From the NCBI GenBank assembly GCA_017477425.1, contig JAFUVT010000001.1:62001-126000 (forward strand): DNA of 64,000 nt. Reading direction: 5' to 3'. The translations under genes and the position numbers were made by a program. Source of the stretch: Bacteroidales bacterium. Its GTDB lineage: Bacteria > Bacteroidota > Bacteroidia > Bacteroidales > F082. The notes under the pieces are model-generated. The model had not been told where the DNA came from. It worked only from the letters and a program-made list of their open reading frames with translations, and made no database searches. This document shows positions 1 to 7,712 of this stretch, piece by piece (within the stretch, counting starts at the first letter, position 1; the number at the start of each line of letters is the position of its first letter).

Positions 1-989
1 TAGCCTCCGCCCCATGTGGAGATGATATTGATGCGGTCGAGGTCGGCATCGAAATGGTCTTCCAAATAGCGTTCGTCGGGTTTCTCTTGAAGAAAATAGA
101 CGCCCCAATACTCTCCGTTCAGGAAAAGCACCATAGGCCGCGAAGCCAGACAGTCCAAATCCAGGTTGCGAGCCATGAGCCCGCAGATATAGTCTTGACA
201 TCCGAGTCCAATCCAGCCGCCTTGAAATGATTTGATTTTCAGGTGCTTGAAACTTGCCAAGTCAATGTCTTTGAAGAATTTGTATTTGAAACGCTTGTTG
301 CCGTATTCGTCGCGAGCATAAATCTTCAATCCTTTTTGAGGAAAACGGCGTGTGCTCACGCCTTGGGTCCTGACCCCAGCGGCTTGGTTGATGCCATTGT
401 TGTCGGTTTCGTAAAACTCGACGTTGCAAGGACGTTCCCATTCCCGCCCTTCTTGGTAATAGTTGCCGGAAAAGTCGTGGTTGTCGGGGTCGTAATGTGC
501 GCCTGGGACGTAAATCCCCGTCTCGAAGTCAAAGAGGTCAAGGGAGTCGACGCAAAGCGACATCACAGGAAGACCATGGGTGTCGCAGCCCAAGGCACCG
601 ATGAAGTAGCTGTTGGTGGTGACGGCACCGATGGGCTCGCCTTGGCTGGTGAACGCCGCGGCTCGTATGACGATGCATCTCTTGATGTTCTTGGGTACAT
701 ACCACAAGTCGTCGGGACTCGACTGGATGGTGTAGATGTGGGAAGGGGAATACAGACTCTCGTTGAGAATCAGAGGCGCGTCATAGGTTGGGTCGGCAGC
801 TGTTGGCGTGTTGCCGTTGGTGGTGAAATGGATGATGGCGTCTGGATTTGAGCAAGACAAGGTCAGCGTAAACGATTCTTTATAGAAACCTCCTGGTTCA
901 GAGAAAGTTACCACTTGTGAATAAAGCGCAAGGGGCAGCCATGAAATGGCTGCCACCATGCCTAATAATTTGATTGTCTTGCTTGTCAT
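1..989 (-). CDS. CotH-family secreted protein with chitobiase-like domain (3' end outside window)
   Basis: The frame is open from the ATG to the left edge, so about 329 residues are visible and the C-terminus is missing. The N-terminus is a signal peptide (MTSKTIKLLGMVAAIS...ALYSQ). Residues about 25-115 match the CHB_HEX_C chitobiase/beta-hexosaminidase C-terminal fold (FTLTLSC...IIHFTTNGNTP). The rest reads as a CotH kinase-like domain: QKGLKIYARDEYG, FKHLKIKSF and NGEYWGVYFLQEKPD. In spores CotH is an atypical kinase; in Bacteroidota the family is mostly secreted or surface-exposed with unknown substrates. It starts six bases after the gcvT stop, so it may be co-transcribed with gcvT, although no functional link is apparent. 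Family assignment is fairly sure, activity is not. Confidence 0.82.
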   Translation of the reverse strand, partial: MTSKTIKLLGMVAAISWLPLALYSQVVTFSEPGGFYKESFTLTLSCSNPDAIIHFTTNGNTPTAADPTYDAPLILNESLYSPSHIYTIQSSPDDLWYVPKNIKRCIVIRAAAFTSQGEPIGAVTTNSYFIGALGCDTHGLPVMSLCVDSLDLFDFETGIYVPGAHYDPDNHDFSGNYYQEGREWERPCNVEFYETDNNGINQAAGVRTQGVSTRRFPQKGLKIYARDEYGNKRFKYKFFKDIDLASFKHLKIKSFQGGWIGLGCQDYICGLMARNLDLDCLASRPMVLFLNGEYWGVYFLQEKPDERYLEDHFDADLDRINIISTWGGG

Positions 990-995
990 GCCCAA

Positions 996-2111
996 TTATG
1001 CCAGGAACGGCATCTTGACCACAACGGCCTTGACGAGCTTGTTGCGGATCTTGATGAAGATTTCGGTGTCCTTCTTGCTGAAGGCTTTCTTCACCAGAGC
1101 GGTGCCGATGTTCTTGCCCGTGGAAGGTGAGGGGCTACCCGAACGCACCATACCGATGCAGTTGCCTTCGGCGTCGCACACTTCGTAGCCGTTGCGCGGA
1201 ATGCCGCGGTCGATCATCTCGAAGCCGACGATCTTCTGGCTCACGCCATTGGCTTTTTGTGCGGCGAAGATTTCGCGGTTGAGGAAGTCGTTGCCGTCCA
1301 CGAACTTGGTGATCCAGCCCAAGCCAGCCTCGATGGGGCTGATGGTGTCGTCGATTTCGTGACCGTAGAGGCAGAAGCCTTTTTCGAGGCGCAGGGTGTC
1401 GCGGCAGCCGAGGCCTGCGGGCATGATGCCGAATTCCTTGCCAGCCTCAAACACGGCGTCCCACACTTCCTTGGCGTGGGCGACAGGGATGTAGATCTCG
1501 CAGCCGCCAGCGCCCGTGTAACCCGTCGTCGAGAAGATGACGCCGTCCACACCAGCGAAGTTGATGATCTGGAAAGTGTAGTATTCCATGTCGACCACGT
1601 TGGCCTTGGTGAGTTTCTGCATGGCTTTCAGGGCGTTGGGACCTTGCACGGCCAGCTGGGCCCATTCTTCACTCTCGTTCTTGAAGTCTTCACCAAGCAC
1701 CATGCCGTACTTTTCGGCAATCTGGCTCATCCAAGCCCAGTCCTTGTCGATGTTGGCGGCGTTGGGCACCATGAAATAGTGGTCGTCGGCGATACGGTAG
1801 ACGAGCATGTCGTCAACGATGCCGCCTTTGCCGTTGGGCAGGCAGGTGTATTGCACCTTGCCGTCGGTCAAGGCGGCCACGTCATTGACGGTGCAATATT
1901 GCATGAACTGCTTGGCCAAGGGACCTTTGGCGCGGAACTCGCCCATGTGCGACACGTCGAAGACGCCGACGTTGTTGCGGACGTTGTTGTGTTCTTCGAC
2001 GAGGCCGGTGTATTGGATCGGCATGTCGTAACCGGCAAATTCAGCCATCTTGGCGCCCAAATCGTGATGGATCTGGTTGTAAGGGGTTTTCTTTAATTCG
2101 ATGTTTTCCAT
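996..2111 (-). CDS. gcvT: Glycine cleavage system T protein (aminomethyltransferase)
   Basis: T protein releases ammonia from the aminomethyl group carried on lipoyl-H protein and transfers the one-carbon unit to tetrahydrofolate. At 371 aa it has the usual length. Recognisable segments are YNQIHHDLGAKMAEFAGYDM near the start, FDVSHMGEF, YTCLPNGKGGIVDDMLVYR, TGYTGAGGCEIY and GLGCRDTLRLEKGFCLYGHE, with a C-terminal beta-barrel ending in MPFLA. The frame stays open 69 codons upstream, but MENIELKK is chosen because a -7 box lies between it and the upstream ATG and the extra residues have no family resemblance. gcvH and gcvP are not in the window. The CotH-family gene follows after six bases. 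Confidence 0.96.
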   Translation of the reverse strand: MENIELKKTPYNQIHHDLGAKMAEFAGYDMPIQYTGLVEEHNNVRNNVGVFDVSHMGEFRAKGPLAKQFMQYCTVNDVAALTDGKVQYTCLPNGKGGIVDDMLVYRIADDHYFMVPNAANIDKDWAWMSQIAEKYGMVLGEDFKNESEEWAQLAVQGPNALKAMQKLTKANVVDMEYYTFQIINFAGVDGVIFSTTGYTGAGGCEIYIPVAHAKEVWDAVFEAGKEFGIMPAGLGCRDTLRLEKGFCLYGHEIDDTISPIEAGLGWITKFVDGNDFLNREIFAAQKANGVSQKIVGFEMIDRGIPRNGYEVCDAEGNCIGMVRSGSPSPSTGKNIGTALVKKAFSKKDTEIFIKIRNKLVKAVVVKMPFLA

Positions 2112-2153
2112 TTTGTATGAATGTTTTACGTAATACTTTATCGTTAGTGGCCG

Positions 2154-2161
2154 CAAAGATA
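2154..2161 (-). promoter_or_regulatory. Bacteroidota -7 box upstream of gcvT
   Basis: TATCTTTG on the minus strand matches the TAnnTTTG consensus and is followed by the usual GC. It lies 43 bases upstream of the chosen ATG. No convincing -33 TTG was found. Confidence 0.6.
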
Positions 2162-2173
2162 GGAAAAATGTGC

Positions 2174-3034
2174 TTATCTTGTCGTGTCGTGCAACGATTT
2201 CTTGAAACTGGGGCCGAAATACAGCCTCGTGTACTTGAGGTCGTAGACGGTGACCACTCTTGGCGCCTCTGTGTTGACTTGGCGTTTTAGCGTGCAGCCG
2301 TTGGCAGGGTCGACCCAATATTGGATGACAGTGCCGTCTTCAAAGTCGACAAAGAAGTGCCAGCAGTCGATGTCGAGCACTTTCTCCGTTCCGACGTAAT
2401 ACTGCGAAAGGTTGTCTTTGTTCACCTCGCTGGCAAAGGCGTTGAGCGGGAAGAAGCTCTCGCCCAAAGGCTCAAACTCCCAATCCACATCGTCGGTCCA
2501 ACCTTGGGCATCAGGACGGTAGTACCAATTCTTTCCGGTCTTGAGGTTCCAGAAGCGGTCGACGCCTTGACCGTCGTTGTAGGCTTCGTTGTCGCCCAAC
2601 TTCATGTAGGTCTCATTGAAGCGACTGGCTTCGTTGGCGATAGTGATGAAATAATGGTCGGTGGGTGGGTTGAAGTTGTAGGATGCCGTAAACGCTTGCG
2701 TTTCAGGTTTTTCTGGCTTGTCGGCGACGACAGGGGCAACATAAGGCTCGCTCACGGTAAAGGAAGCTACGGCCTTCGTGTCGTTGTCGCTGCAAGTGGC
2801 GATGATGCTGCTGTTGCCTGCTTGCTTGGCAATGATTTCAATCTTTTCGCCATAGTGCAAGGGCTTGAAACTGACAACTTTGGGACCAGAGATGTTGTAA
2901 CCTAACATGTGGCAATCGTCGAAAGGCTTCCAAACGAGGGTGTCGCCCACAATCATCTTGAATTCTGTTTCCTCTTGTGCCATAGCCATGACAGCCGTGC
3001 AGAGAATCAAAAGAGTAAAAAGTGCTTTTCTCAT
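2174..3034 (-). CDS. Secreted protein of unknown function
   Basis: The 286-aa product begins with a clear signal peptide (MRKALFTLLILCTAVMAMAQ, cleavage after AQ), so it should reach the periplasm or outer membrane. Residues about 25-95 (MIVGDTLVWKPFD...GPKVVSF...GNSSIIATCSDND) resemble a small beta-sandwich such as those in bacterial Ig-like or pilus-assembly N-terminal domains. Residues 110-270 form a separate polar region rich in aromatics, with WYYRPDAQGWTDDVDWEFEP and YYVGTEKVLDIDCWHFFVDF. No catalytic motif is visible. It has its own -7 box and stands alone between gcvT and the Fur gene. I do not recognise the family. Confidence 0.8.
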   Translation of the reverse strand: MRKALFTLLILCTAVMAMAQEETEFKMIVGDTLVWKPFDDCHMLGYNISGPKVVSFKPLHYGEKIEIIAKQAGNSSIIATCSDNDTKAVASFTVSEPYVAPVVADKPEKPETQAFTASYNFNPPTDHYFITIANEASRFNETYMKLGDNEAYNDGQGVDRFWNLKTGKNWYYRPDAQGWTDDVDWEFEPLGESFFPLNAFASEVNKDNLSQYYVGTEKVLDIDCWHFFVDFEDGTVIQYWVDPANGCTLKRQVNTEAPRVVTVYDLKYTRLYFGPSFKKSLHDTTR

Positions 3035-3057
3035 TCTTGATAGGTTTTAATAGGTGG

Positions 3058-3065
3058 CAAATATA
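3058..3065 (-). promoter_or_regulatory. -7 box for the secreted unknown
   Basis: TATATTTG followed by CC on the minus strand, 24 bases upstream of the ATG. Confidence 0.55.
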
Positions 3066-3115
3066 CAAATAATCTTGATGCGATGCACATTGTGCCAAAA
3101 AATAACGCCAGTGGC

Positions 3116-3538
3116 TCATTCTCGATATTTTTGGCAATGCGGACAAAGGCCTTTGAGGACGAAGTTGGCACTTTGGGCTTCGTAACCCTTGGGCAGGTCG
3201 ACGGGAGGGATAGGGATGTCTTCGAGGCAAATGGTCTCTCCACAGTGCTCGCAATGGAAATGCACATGCATGTCGTTGTCTACGGCATGGTTGCCGCTGT
3301 GGCAAAGCTCATAGCGGGTGCCTTCGCTATCCTCCAGCACATGGACCAGATGTTGTTCCTTAAAAAGCGTCAACGTGCGGAAGATGCCCGACTTGTCGAT
3401 GCTGCCGATGCGGTCTTCGAGCTCGCTCATCGAGAGGGGGCGATGTTCCTCGGCCAGGGCCTTGGCCACGATGATGCGGTTGGCCGTCAGCTTGATGCCG
3501 TGTTGACCCATCAATGCTATAAGTTGCTGCTCGTTCAT
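3116..3538 (-). CDS. Fur-family metal-dependent regulator
   Basis: The 140-aa protein has the Fur layout: an N-terminal winged helix (GIKLTANRIIVAKAL, LEDRIGSIDKSGIFRTLTLF) and a C-terminal dimerisation domain with a histidine cluster (HVHFHCEHCG) and two CxxC pairs (CEHC near 95, CPHC near 134) expected to hold structural zinc. DKSGIFRTL replaces the common ...TVYRTL helix. Fur, Zur and PerR cannot be separated from these motifs alone; two complete CxxC pairs would suit Zur or Fur. Its ATG overlaps the stop of the upstream HD gene (ATGA), so the two are translationally coupled and probably share a promoter. Confidence 0.9.
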   Translation of the reverse strand: MNEQQLIALMGQHGIKLTANRIIVAKALAEEHRPLSMSELEDRIGSIDKSGIFRTLTLFKEQHLVHVLEDSEGTRYELCHSGNHAVDNDMHVHFHCEHCGETICLEDIPIPPVDLPKGYEAQSANFVLKGLCPHCQKYRE

Positions 3539-4164
3539 GACTCGACTTGGTTGAATTGTTGTTCGAAGGCTTGGCGCATTTTCTGCTCATCCCTGATGAT
3601 TTCACGCAATTGCTCTAAACGTGGTGCGTTGTCCGACTCGGGCAGCCAAAGCCGTAGATAGCCCGTGTCGGAGTATTTCTCCATAAGGTGTTGTTGGAAG
3701 CGCTGGTATTGCCCTTCCTTGTCGAGCTCAGGATAGTGGTCGAGGCCGAACTGGATGGTGCGTCGGATGACTTTCTCGGGCAGGATGAGTCGGTCGGCTT
3801 CGGCGACGATCTTCCCGTATATCGAACGTGGCTCGTGTCCCGACGAGGCGCGATGGTCCTCGGCGGCTTGCGCCATCATCTCGATTTGCGCTTCGTCAAA
3901 CCATTCCCTGAGTCTTACGTCTTCGCGGATGATGCGGCCCGAGACGAGATGGTGCGTGTCGCGCCCTTCGCAAAGCCCTGTGTCGTGGTAGGCGGCGATG
4001 GCATACACCATATTCATGTTCACCTCGTAATGTTCGGCCAAGGCCAGGCTGCGCTCGATGACCTCGTCGGCATGGTTGCGCTGGTGGGCGGCGTCGAAAT
4101 GGTCGTAGCGGGGAAGGATATGCTGCTCGATGTATGTCGTCAGTTTTCGATTGAGTGTTCCCAT
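3535..4164 (-). CDS. HD-domain metal-dependent hydrolase
   Basis: A 209-aa protein with an HD phosphohydrolase core: H in RNHADEVIERSLALAEH, then AIAAYHDTGL (the HD pair) and a later conserved segment AAEDHRASSG...KIVAEADRL. The family hydrolyses phosphomonoesters or nucleotides with two metals; the substrate is unknown. MGTLNRKL is chosen as the start because the 31 codons upstream would run through the -7 box. That box lies only five bases before the ATG, so the transcript may be leaderless. It is coupled by ATGA to the Fur gene. Its 5' end is copied downstream of the neighbouring ATPase gene (see repeats). Confidence 0.82.
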   Translation of the reverse strand: MGTLNRKLTTYIEQHILPRYDHFDAAHQRNHADEVIERSLALAEHYEVNMNMVYAIAAYHDTGLCEGRDTHHLVSGRIIREDVRLREWFDEAQIEMMAQAAEDHRASSGHEPRSIYGKIVAEADRLILPEKVIRRTIQFGLDHYPELDKEGQYQRFQQHLMEKYSDTGYLRLWLPESDNAPRLEQLREIIRDEQKMRQAFEQQFNQVES

Positions 4165-4178
4165 GGGGCAAAGATAGG
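4133..4178. repeat. Direct repeat copy A (5' end of the HD gene)
   Basis: This stretch, covering the first codons and promoter of the HD gene, recurs almost unchanged at 5621-5668, on the far side of the DUF4143 ATPase. Shared landmarks are tatgtcgtcagttt, gattgagtgttcccatgggg and gatagggaa. Confidence 0.85.
4169..4176 (-). promoter_or_regulatory. -7 box abutting the HD gene start
   Basis: TATCTTTG on the minus strand, five bases upstream of the ATG. With a start about seven bases downstream of the box, transcription would begin on the start codon itself. Confidence 0.5.
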
Positions 4179-4217
4179 GAAAAATAACGAGGAACAGGCT
4201 TTTTGAGGAAGAAAAAC

Positions 4218-4247
4218 TTGCACGTTGAAAAATTATTCTTACCTTTG
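4218..4247 (+). promoter_or_regulatory. Promoter of the first DUF4143 ATPase
   Basis: TTG, 19 bases, then TACCTTTG followed by CCG: a full -33/-7 match for the Bacteroidota primary sigma factor. It leaves a leader of about 110 bases before the ATG. Confidence 0.65.
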
Positions 4248-4259
4248 CCGCCAACAATG

Positions 4260-4345
4260 GTGTTTACCAAGATTAACACATTTAGCCTAAAATTGTTTAT
4301 TATGGTTACTATTTTTATGCATAAAGTGTTTATCAAAGATAACGC
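4260..4345 (+). repeat. Two 20-base direct repeats in the ATPase leader
   Basis: gtgtttaccaagattaacac (4260-4279) recurs as gtgtttatcaaagataacgc (4326-4345), with 66 bases between starts. Both lie downstream of the promoter and upstream of the ATG, so they could bind a repressor or act in the leader RNA. Confidence 0.5.
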
Positions 4346-4366
4346 CCGAGAATAAATCGAAATGAT

Positions 4367-5572
4367 ATGGAAAGTCTGTTTAAACGTCATGATGCATATC
4401 TTTCAACGGTTCCAATGGAATATGTCCGTGACTACATGCAACGGGTTAATTGGAACTCGCGCTTGATTGTAATCAGAGGCCCTAAAGGAGTGGGCAAGTC
4501 AACGTTGATGCAGCAATACATCAAGCAGAATTTTGCAATTGGCGACCGGCATGTGCTCTATTGTTCGGCTGATACAAACTATTTTGCCACACATTCTTTG
4601 CTCGATTTGGCGGACAATTTCGTAAAGATGGGCGGGAAATGGCTTTTTATCGACGAGGTGCACAAGTATCCGGGATGGAGTAGGGAGATCAAGGAAATCT
4701 ATGATCTCTACCGCGAGCTGAATATCGTGTTGAGCGGTTCGTCGCTTATCCAAATTAATGATGGGCAAGCGGATCTGTCGCGACGCCTGATGCCGTATGA
4801 CATGCCTGGCTTGTCGCTGCGTGAGTTCTTGCATCTCGACCTAGGGCTTGACTTCAGCCCGATATCATTAGGACAATTGCTGGATAAGCCAGCAGAGTTT
4901 TGCATGCAAGTGGTATCGAAATGTCATCCACTTGAGCATTTCGGGCGTTATTTGCAATTTGGCTACTATCCTTTCTATTTTGAGCAAAAACAGGAGTATT
5001 ACGACAAGTTGGAAAACACGATCAACTACATCATTGACGTGGAACTGACAAAATATCGCAGTTTAGACGTGGGATACACCCGGCAGGTTAAGGCCTTGTT
5101 GCATGTGATTTCCCAAATGATACCTTATGAGGTGGATATTGCAAAACTGTCGAAGGCATCGGGAATCAGTCGGTTATCCACACTTAAATACCTAACCCAC
5201 CTGGATGAGGCATGCCTAATCCGTCGCCTTTTCACTGATCTTAAGAAGGTCACCGACCTACAAAAGCCAGACAAGATATATCTCGACAACACCAACCTGC
5301 TTTATACGCTCAGTCAAGAAACGCCAGAGATAGGAACCGTTCGCGAAGTTTTTTTTGCCAACCAACTGGCTTCGTCTGGTCATGTGGTGGAATATGCAGG
5401 GTTTAGAAAGGGGGATTTCCGTATTGATGGCGATATTGTCGTGGAGGTTGGGGGCGAAGACAAAGGTTTCGGTCAGATAGCAGGACAACCTAATGCATAT
5501 GTGGCAGCCGATGGCATTGAGACGGCCTTTTTAAGAAAAATTCCCCTTTGGGCTTTCGGTTTCCTCTATTGA
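4367..5572 (+). CDS. AAA ATPase with DUF4143 domain (copy 1)
   Basis: The 401-aa product has Walker A GPKGVGKST (38-46), Walker B KWLFIDEVHKYPGW (D96/E97) and a sensor-like NIVLSGSSLIQI, which define the AAA_14 ATPase domain. A winged-helix region (VDIAKLSKASGISRLSTLKYL) links to the DUF4143 domain, whose end (FRIDGDIVVEVGGEDKGFGQI) has the shape of a degenerate PD-(D/E)xK core in which the expected ExK is EVGG. Members are numerous in Bacteroidota and have no firmly known role; DNA targeting or TA-like regulation have been suggested for relatives. A clear paralogue lies at 6084-7280 on the other strand. The gene is bracketed by a repeat of the 5' end of the HD gene. Confidence 0.9.
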   Translation: MESLFKRHDAYLSTVPMEYVRDYMQRVNWNSRLIVIRGPKGVGKSTLMQQYIKQNFAIGDRHVLYCSADTNYFATHSLLDLADNFVKMGGKWLFIDEVHKYPGWSREIKEIYDLYRELNIVLSGSSLIQINDGQADLSRRLMPYDMPGLSLREFLHLDLGLDFSPISLGQLLDKPAEFCMQVVSKCHPLEHFGRYLQFGYYPFYFEQKQEYYDKLENTINYIIDVELTKYRSLDVGYTRQVKALLHVISQMIPYEVDIAKLSKASGISRLSTLKYLTHLDEACLIRRLFTDLKKVTDLQKPDKIYLDNTNLLYTLSQETPEIGTVREVFFANQLASSGHVVEYAGFRKGDFRIDGDIVVEVGGEDKGFGQIAGQPNAYVAADGIETAFLRKIPLWAFGFLY

Positions 5573-5620
5573 ATGGTTGTCATGAAGACTGTGAAAACGA
5601 TGAGCCCCAATTACTCAACG

Positions 5621-5668
5621 TATGTCGTCAGTTTTTGATTGAGTGTTCCCATGGGGCATGGGATAGGG
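5621..5668. repeat. Direct repeat copy B (displaced piece of the HD gene)
   Basis: Near-identical to 4133-4178, with one substitution in the first 38 bases. The -7 box of the original (caaagata) has become catgggata, so it should no longer promote transcription. No gene follows it. Confidence 0.85.
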
Positions 5669-5761
5669 AATAAAACAGGGACAACGTTTTGTTGCATGTT
5701 TTTTTGTGCAAAAAAAGCGACAAAGAATCGATTCTTTTGCTCGTGATTTGCGTATAATTTT

Positions 5762-5815
5762 GCGTTTATTCCGCTACGAAACACAAAAAATACCAGTTCG
5801 TAGCGGAATAAACGC
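5762..5815. repeat. Perfect 19-bp inverted repeat with 16-base loop
   Basis: Arms gcgtttattccgctacgaa (5762-5780) and its exact complement (5797-5815). No T-run follows on either strand, so it is not a standard intrinsic terminator. It lies just past the stop of the orphan module on the minus strand. The rest of the 511-base gap between the two ATPases holds repeat copy B and the orphan module. Confidence 0.8.
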
Positions 5816-5838
5816 GTTTTTATACCACATTGTTTTGC

Positions 5839-6080
5839 TTAGTTTCCTATCTCGAGCGTCTTTGCCTCGGCATCGGTGGAGACATAGATGTAGCCGCAAC
5901 CTGGCTGCAGCGTTGTGAGCGTGCCGCTCCAGGCGTTGCCGTCGTAGATGGCAAAGCCACCATTTTGCGAGACGATCTTGTCGCCCGTGGCAGGACCGAA
6001 CGTGCTGCCGAAGACCGTCGCTATCGCGGCGGGTGCGTTGCCCGTGTAGCCGAACCAGTTGTTGCCGGATGGCCAAAGTC
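5839..6080 (-). pseudogene. Orphan C-terminal module of a BspA-like surface protein (copy 1)
   Basis: The minus strand reads about 80 residues in frame to a TAA: WPSGNNWFGYTGNAPAAI..., GDKIVSQNGGFAIYDGNAW, SGTLTTLQPGCGYIYV, ending EIGN. It has no start codon or signal peptide and begins abruptly next to the stop of the second ATPase. The same module ends the intact protein at 7812-10193 (GPNWFGFIG, DKIVSQSGGFAIYDG) and recurs at 7477-7712 with about 90% identity at DNA level. It is therefore a broken or displaced 3' end, not a free-standing gene. Confidence 0.8.
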
Positions 6081-6083
6081 CTT

Positions 6084-7280
6084 TTAGTAAAGGAATCCTA
6101 CCAACCAGATGGGGAGTTTCTTTCCAACGGGGAACTCCATGGAGTCGGCAAGAATAAAAGAATTGGGGATGTCGGCAATTTGGTCGAAGGTCTTGTCTTT
6201 ACCACCCACCTCAACAGTAATCTTGCCGTCAATCTTGAAGTCGCCTTGCGCCTTGCCGTACTCCACGGAATGTCTCGCCGACAGTTGATTCACTACAAAA
6301 CATTCGCGTATCGTGCCCATATTTTTCTCTGTGCCCAAAGCAAAGAGCATATTGGGATTATTTAGGTAAACCTTGTCGGGCTTCTGCATCTTGGTGACTG
6401 ACTTGTTATCGGTATAAAGTAGATTCAGTAGTTCGGCCTTTTGCATGCTGGCAAGATAACTCAATACGGTTGTCTTGTTAAGTTCAAGATATGTCGACAA
6501 CTTGGCGATGCTCACATCGTAGGGCACATTGTTGGCCAAGAAAAGGAGCATGGCCTTGAGTTTTCGGGTGTAGGCGGGATCCACCCCACAAAACTGCGTC
6601 ATCTCCTGGTCGATGATAAAGCTGACCACGTTTTCGATGCGACTATAGTATTCCTGTTCGTCACCATCATAGAAAGGATAGTAACCCACACGCAGGTATT
6701 CCTCAAAGAGCGCCTGTGGATGGCACATTTCGCAAACCTGTCGGCAGATGGCATCGGCGTCGTTCAGTATCCGGTCGAGCGAAAATGAAGGCAATTCCAA
6801 GCCTCTATAAAAATGCAAGTACTCGCGGAAAGAGAGCCCTGCCATATCATAACTCAAAACGCGTCGCGACAAATCTGCATCGGCATTCAGTATCTGTAAA
6901 AGGGAGGAGCCGGTAAAAGTAACCTTCATTTCGGGCCACAAATCGATGATTTCCTTTATTTCTTTGCTCCAAGTGGGATATTTGTGCACCTCATCGAGAA
7001 ACAGGTGTTTTCCGCCCATCAGATGGAAACGTTCTGCCACCTCGAGCAGTGAGTGATTGGTGAAGTACATGCTGTCCATGACGCAATAAAGGGCTTCGCC
7101 CGCATTCACGCCATACTTTTGCCGGATATACTGGCGCATCAATGTCGTCTTGCCAACACCGCGCGACCCACGTATCGACACCAATTGCTTCTCCCAGTCG
7201 ATGGTGTTCATTAGCTGGCGGACAATCTTCATGCTGACTTGTGATATCAAGATCCGATGTTTCGTAAAAAGAGTTTCCAT
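6084..7280 (-). CDS. AAA ATPase with DUF4143 domain (copy 2)
   Basis: The 398-aa protein is a paralogue of the product of 4367-5572 over its whole length. It has Walker A GSRGVGKTT, Walker B HLFLDEVHKYPTW, the sensor-like KVTFTGSSLLQI, a winged-helix stretch (DVSIAKLSTYLELNKTTVLSYL) and the end domain GDFKIDGKITVEVGGKDKTFDQI. METLFTKH is chosen over an ATG 11 codons upstream because it aligns with MESLFKRH of copy 1 and the -7 box lies just upstream. Function is unknown. Its stop is four bases from one orphan surface-protein module and a second copy lies upstream, so it sits inside a broken surface-protein locus. Confidence 0.9.
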   Translation of the reverse strand: METLFTKHRILISQVSMKIVRQLMNTIDWEKQLVSIRGSRGVGKTTLMRQYIRQKYGVNAGEALYCVMDSMYFTNHSLLEVAERFHLMGGKHLFLDEVHKYPTWSKEIKEIIDLWPEMKVTFTGSSLLQILNADADLSRRVLSYDMAGLSFREYLHFYRGLELPSFSLDRILNDADAICRQVCEMCHPQALFEEYLRVGYYPFYDGDEQEYYSRIENVVSFIIDQEMTQFCGVDPAYTRKLKAMLLFLANNVPYDVSIAKLSTYLELNKTTVLSYLASMQKAELLNLLYTDNKSVTKMQKPDKVYLNNPNMLFALGTEKNMGTIRECFVVNQLSARHSVEYGKAQGDFKIDGKITVEVGGKDKTFDQIADIPNSFILADSMEFPVGKKLPIWLVGFLY

Positions 7281-7302
7281 ATCCAATAGTATTATTCGGC
7301 TG

Positions 7303-7310
7303 CAAAAATA
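7303..7310 (-). promoter_or_regulatory. -7 box for ATPase copy 2
   Basis: TATTTTTG followed by CAG on the minus strand, 22 bases upstream of the ATG. The AT-rich 100 bases upstream contain partly matching ttatct/agataa elements but no gene. Confidence 0.5.
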
Positions 7311-7406
7311 CATAAAAACTTATTACAATAACCAAATACAAGATAAAAAAGCTTATCTAAGTAACCGTTTTTATAATTATTTCGCTTATTAAGATAAACG
7401 ATTCTA

Positions 7407-7440
7407 CAGAAAAAGCCGACAGCGATGTCGGCTTTTTCTG
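7407..7440 (-). terminator. Intrinsic terminator hairpin with GCGA loop
   Basis: A perfect 15-bp stem (cagaaaaagccgaca and its complement) closed by a four-base loop, with A- and T-runs in the outer arms, so it can work in both directions. On the minus strand it follows the stop of orphan module copy 2 and would keep that transcription out of the ATPase gene. Confidence 0.75.
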
Positions 7441-7476
7441 TTCCATTTTCGTTGATGCGGCGAAGGCCGCAGCGCC

Positions 7477-7712
7477 TCATTCCGCGGCTCCGAACACGAC
7501 CGTTCTGGTGCCGCTGGTTTCGGTGACATAGACATAGCCGCAACCAAGTTGCAGCGTGGTGAGCGTGCCGCTCCAGGCGTTGCCGTCGTAGATGGCGAAG
7601 CCAGCGTTTTGCGAGACGATCTTGTCGCCCGTGGCGGGGCCGAACTGGCTGCCGAAGACCGTCGCTATCGCGGCGGGTGCGTTGCCTGTGTAGCCGAACC
7701 ATGAAGAGCTTG
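7477..7712 (-). pseudogene. Orphan C-terminal module of a BspA-like surface protein (copy 2)
   Basis: Minus-strand reading gives SSSWFGYTGNAPAAI, GDKIVSQNAGFAIYDGNAW, SGTLTTLQLGCGYVYV and a C-terminus VVFGAAE then TGA. Upstream in the same frame a TAA comes about ten codons before WFG, and there is no start codon, so it is the remnant 3' end of a larger gene. It is about 90% identical to copy 1. A terminator follows it, as expected for a real gene end. Confidence 0.8.

Noticed and set aside
243-851. Plus-strand open frame of 202 codons near the left edge
   Set aside because: It lies antisense to the CotH-family gene, whose frame has a signal peptide and clear domains.
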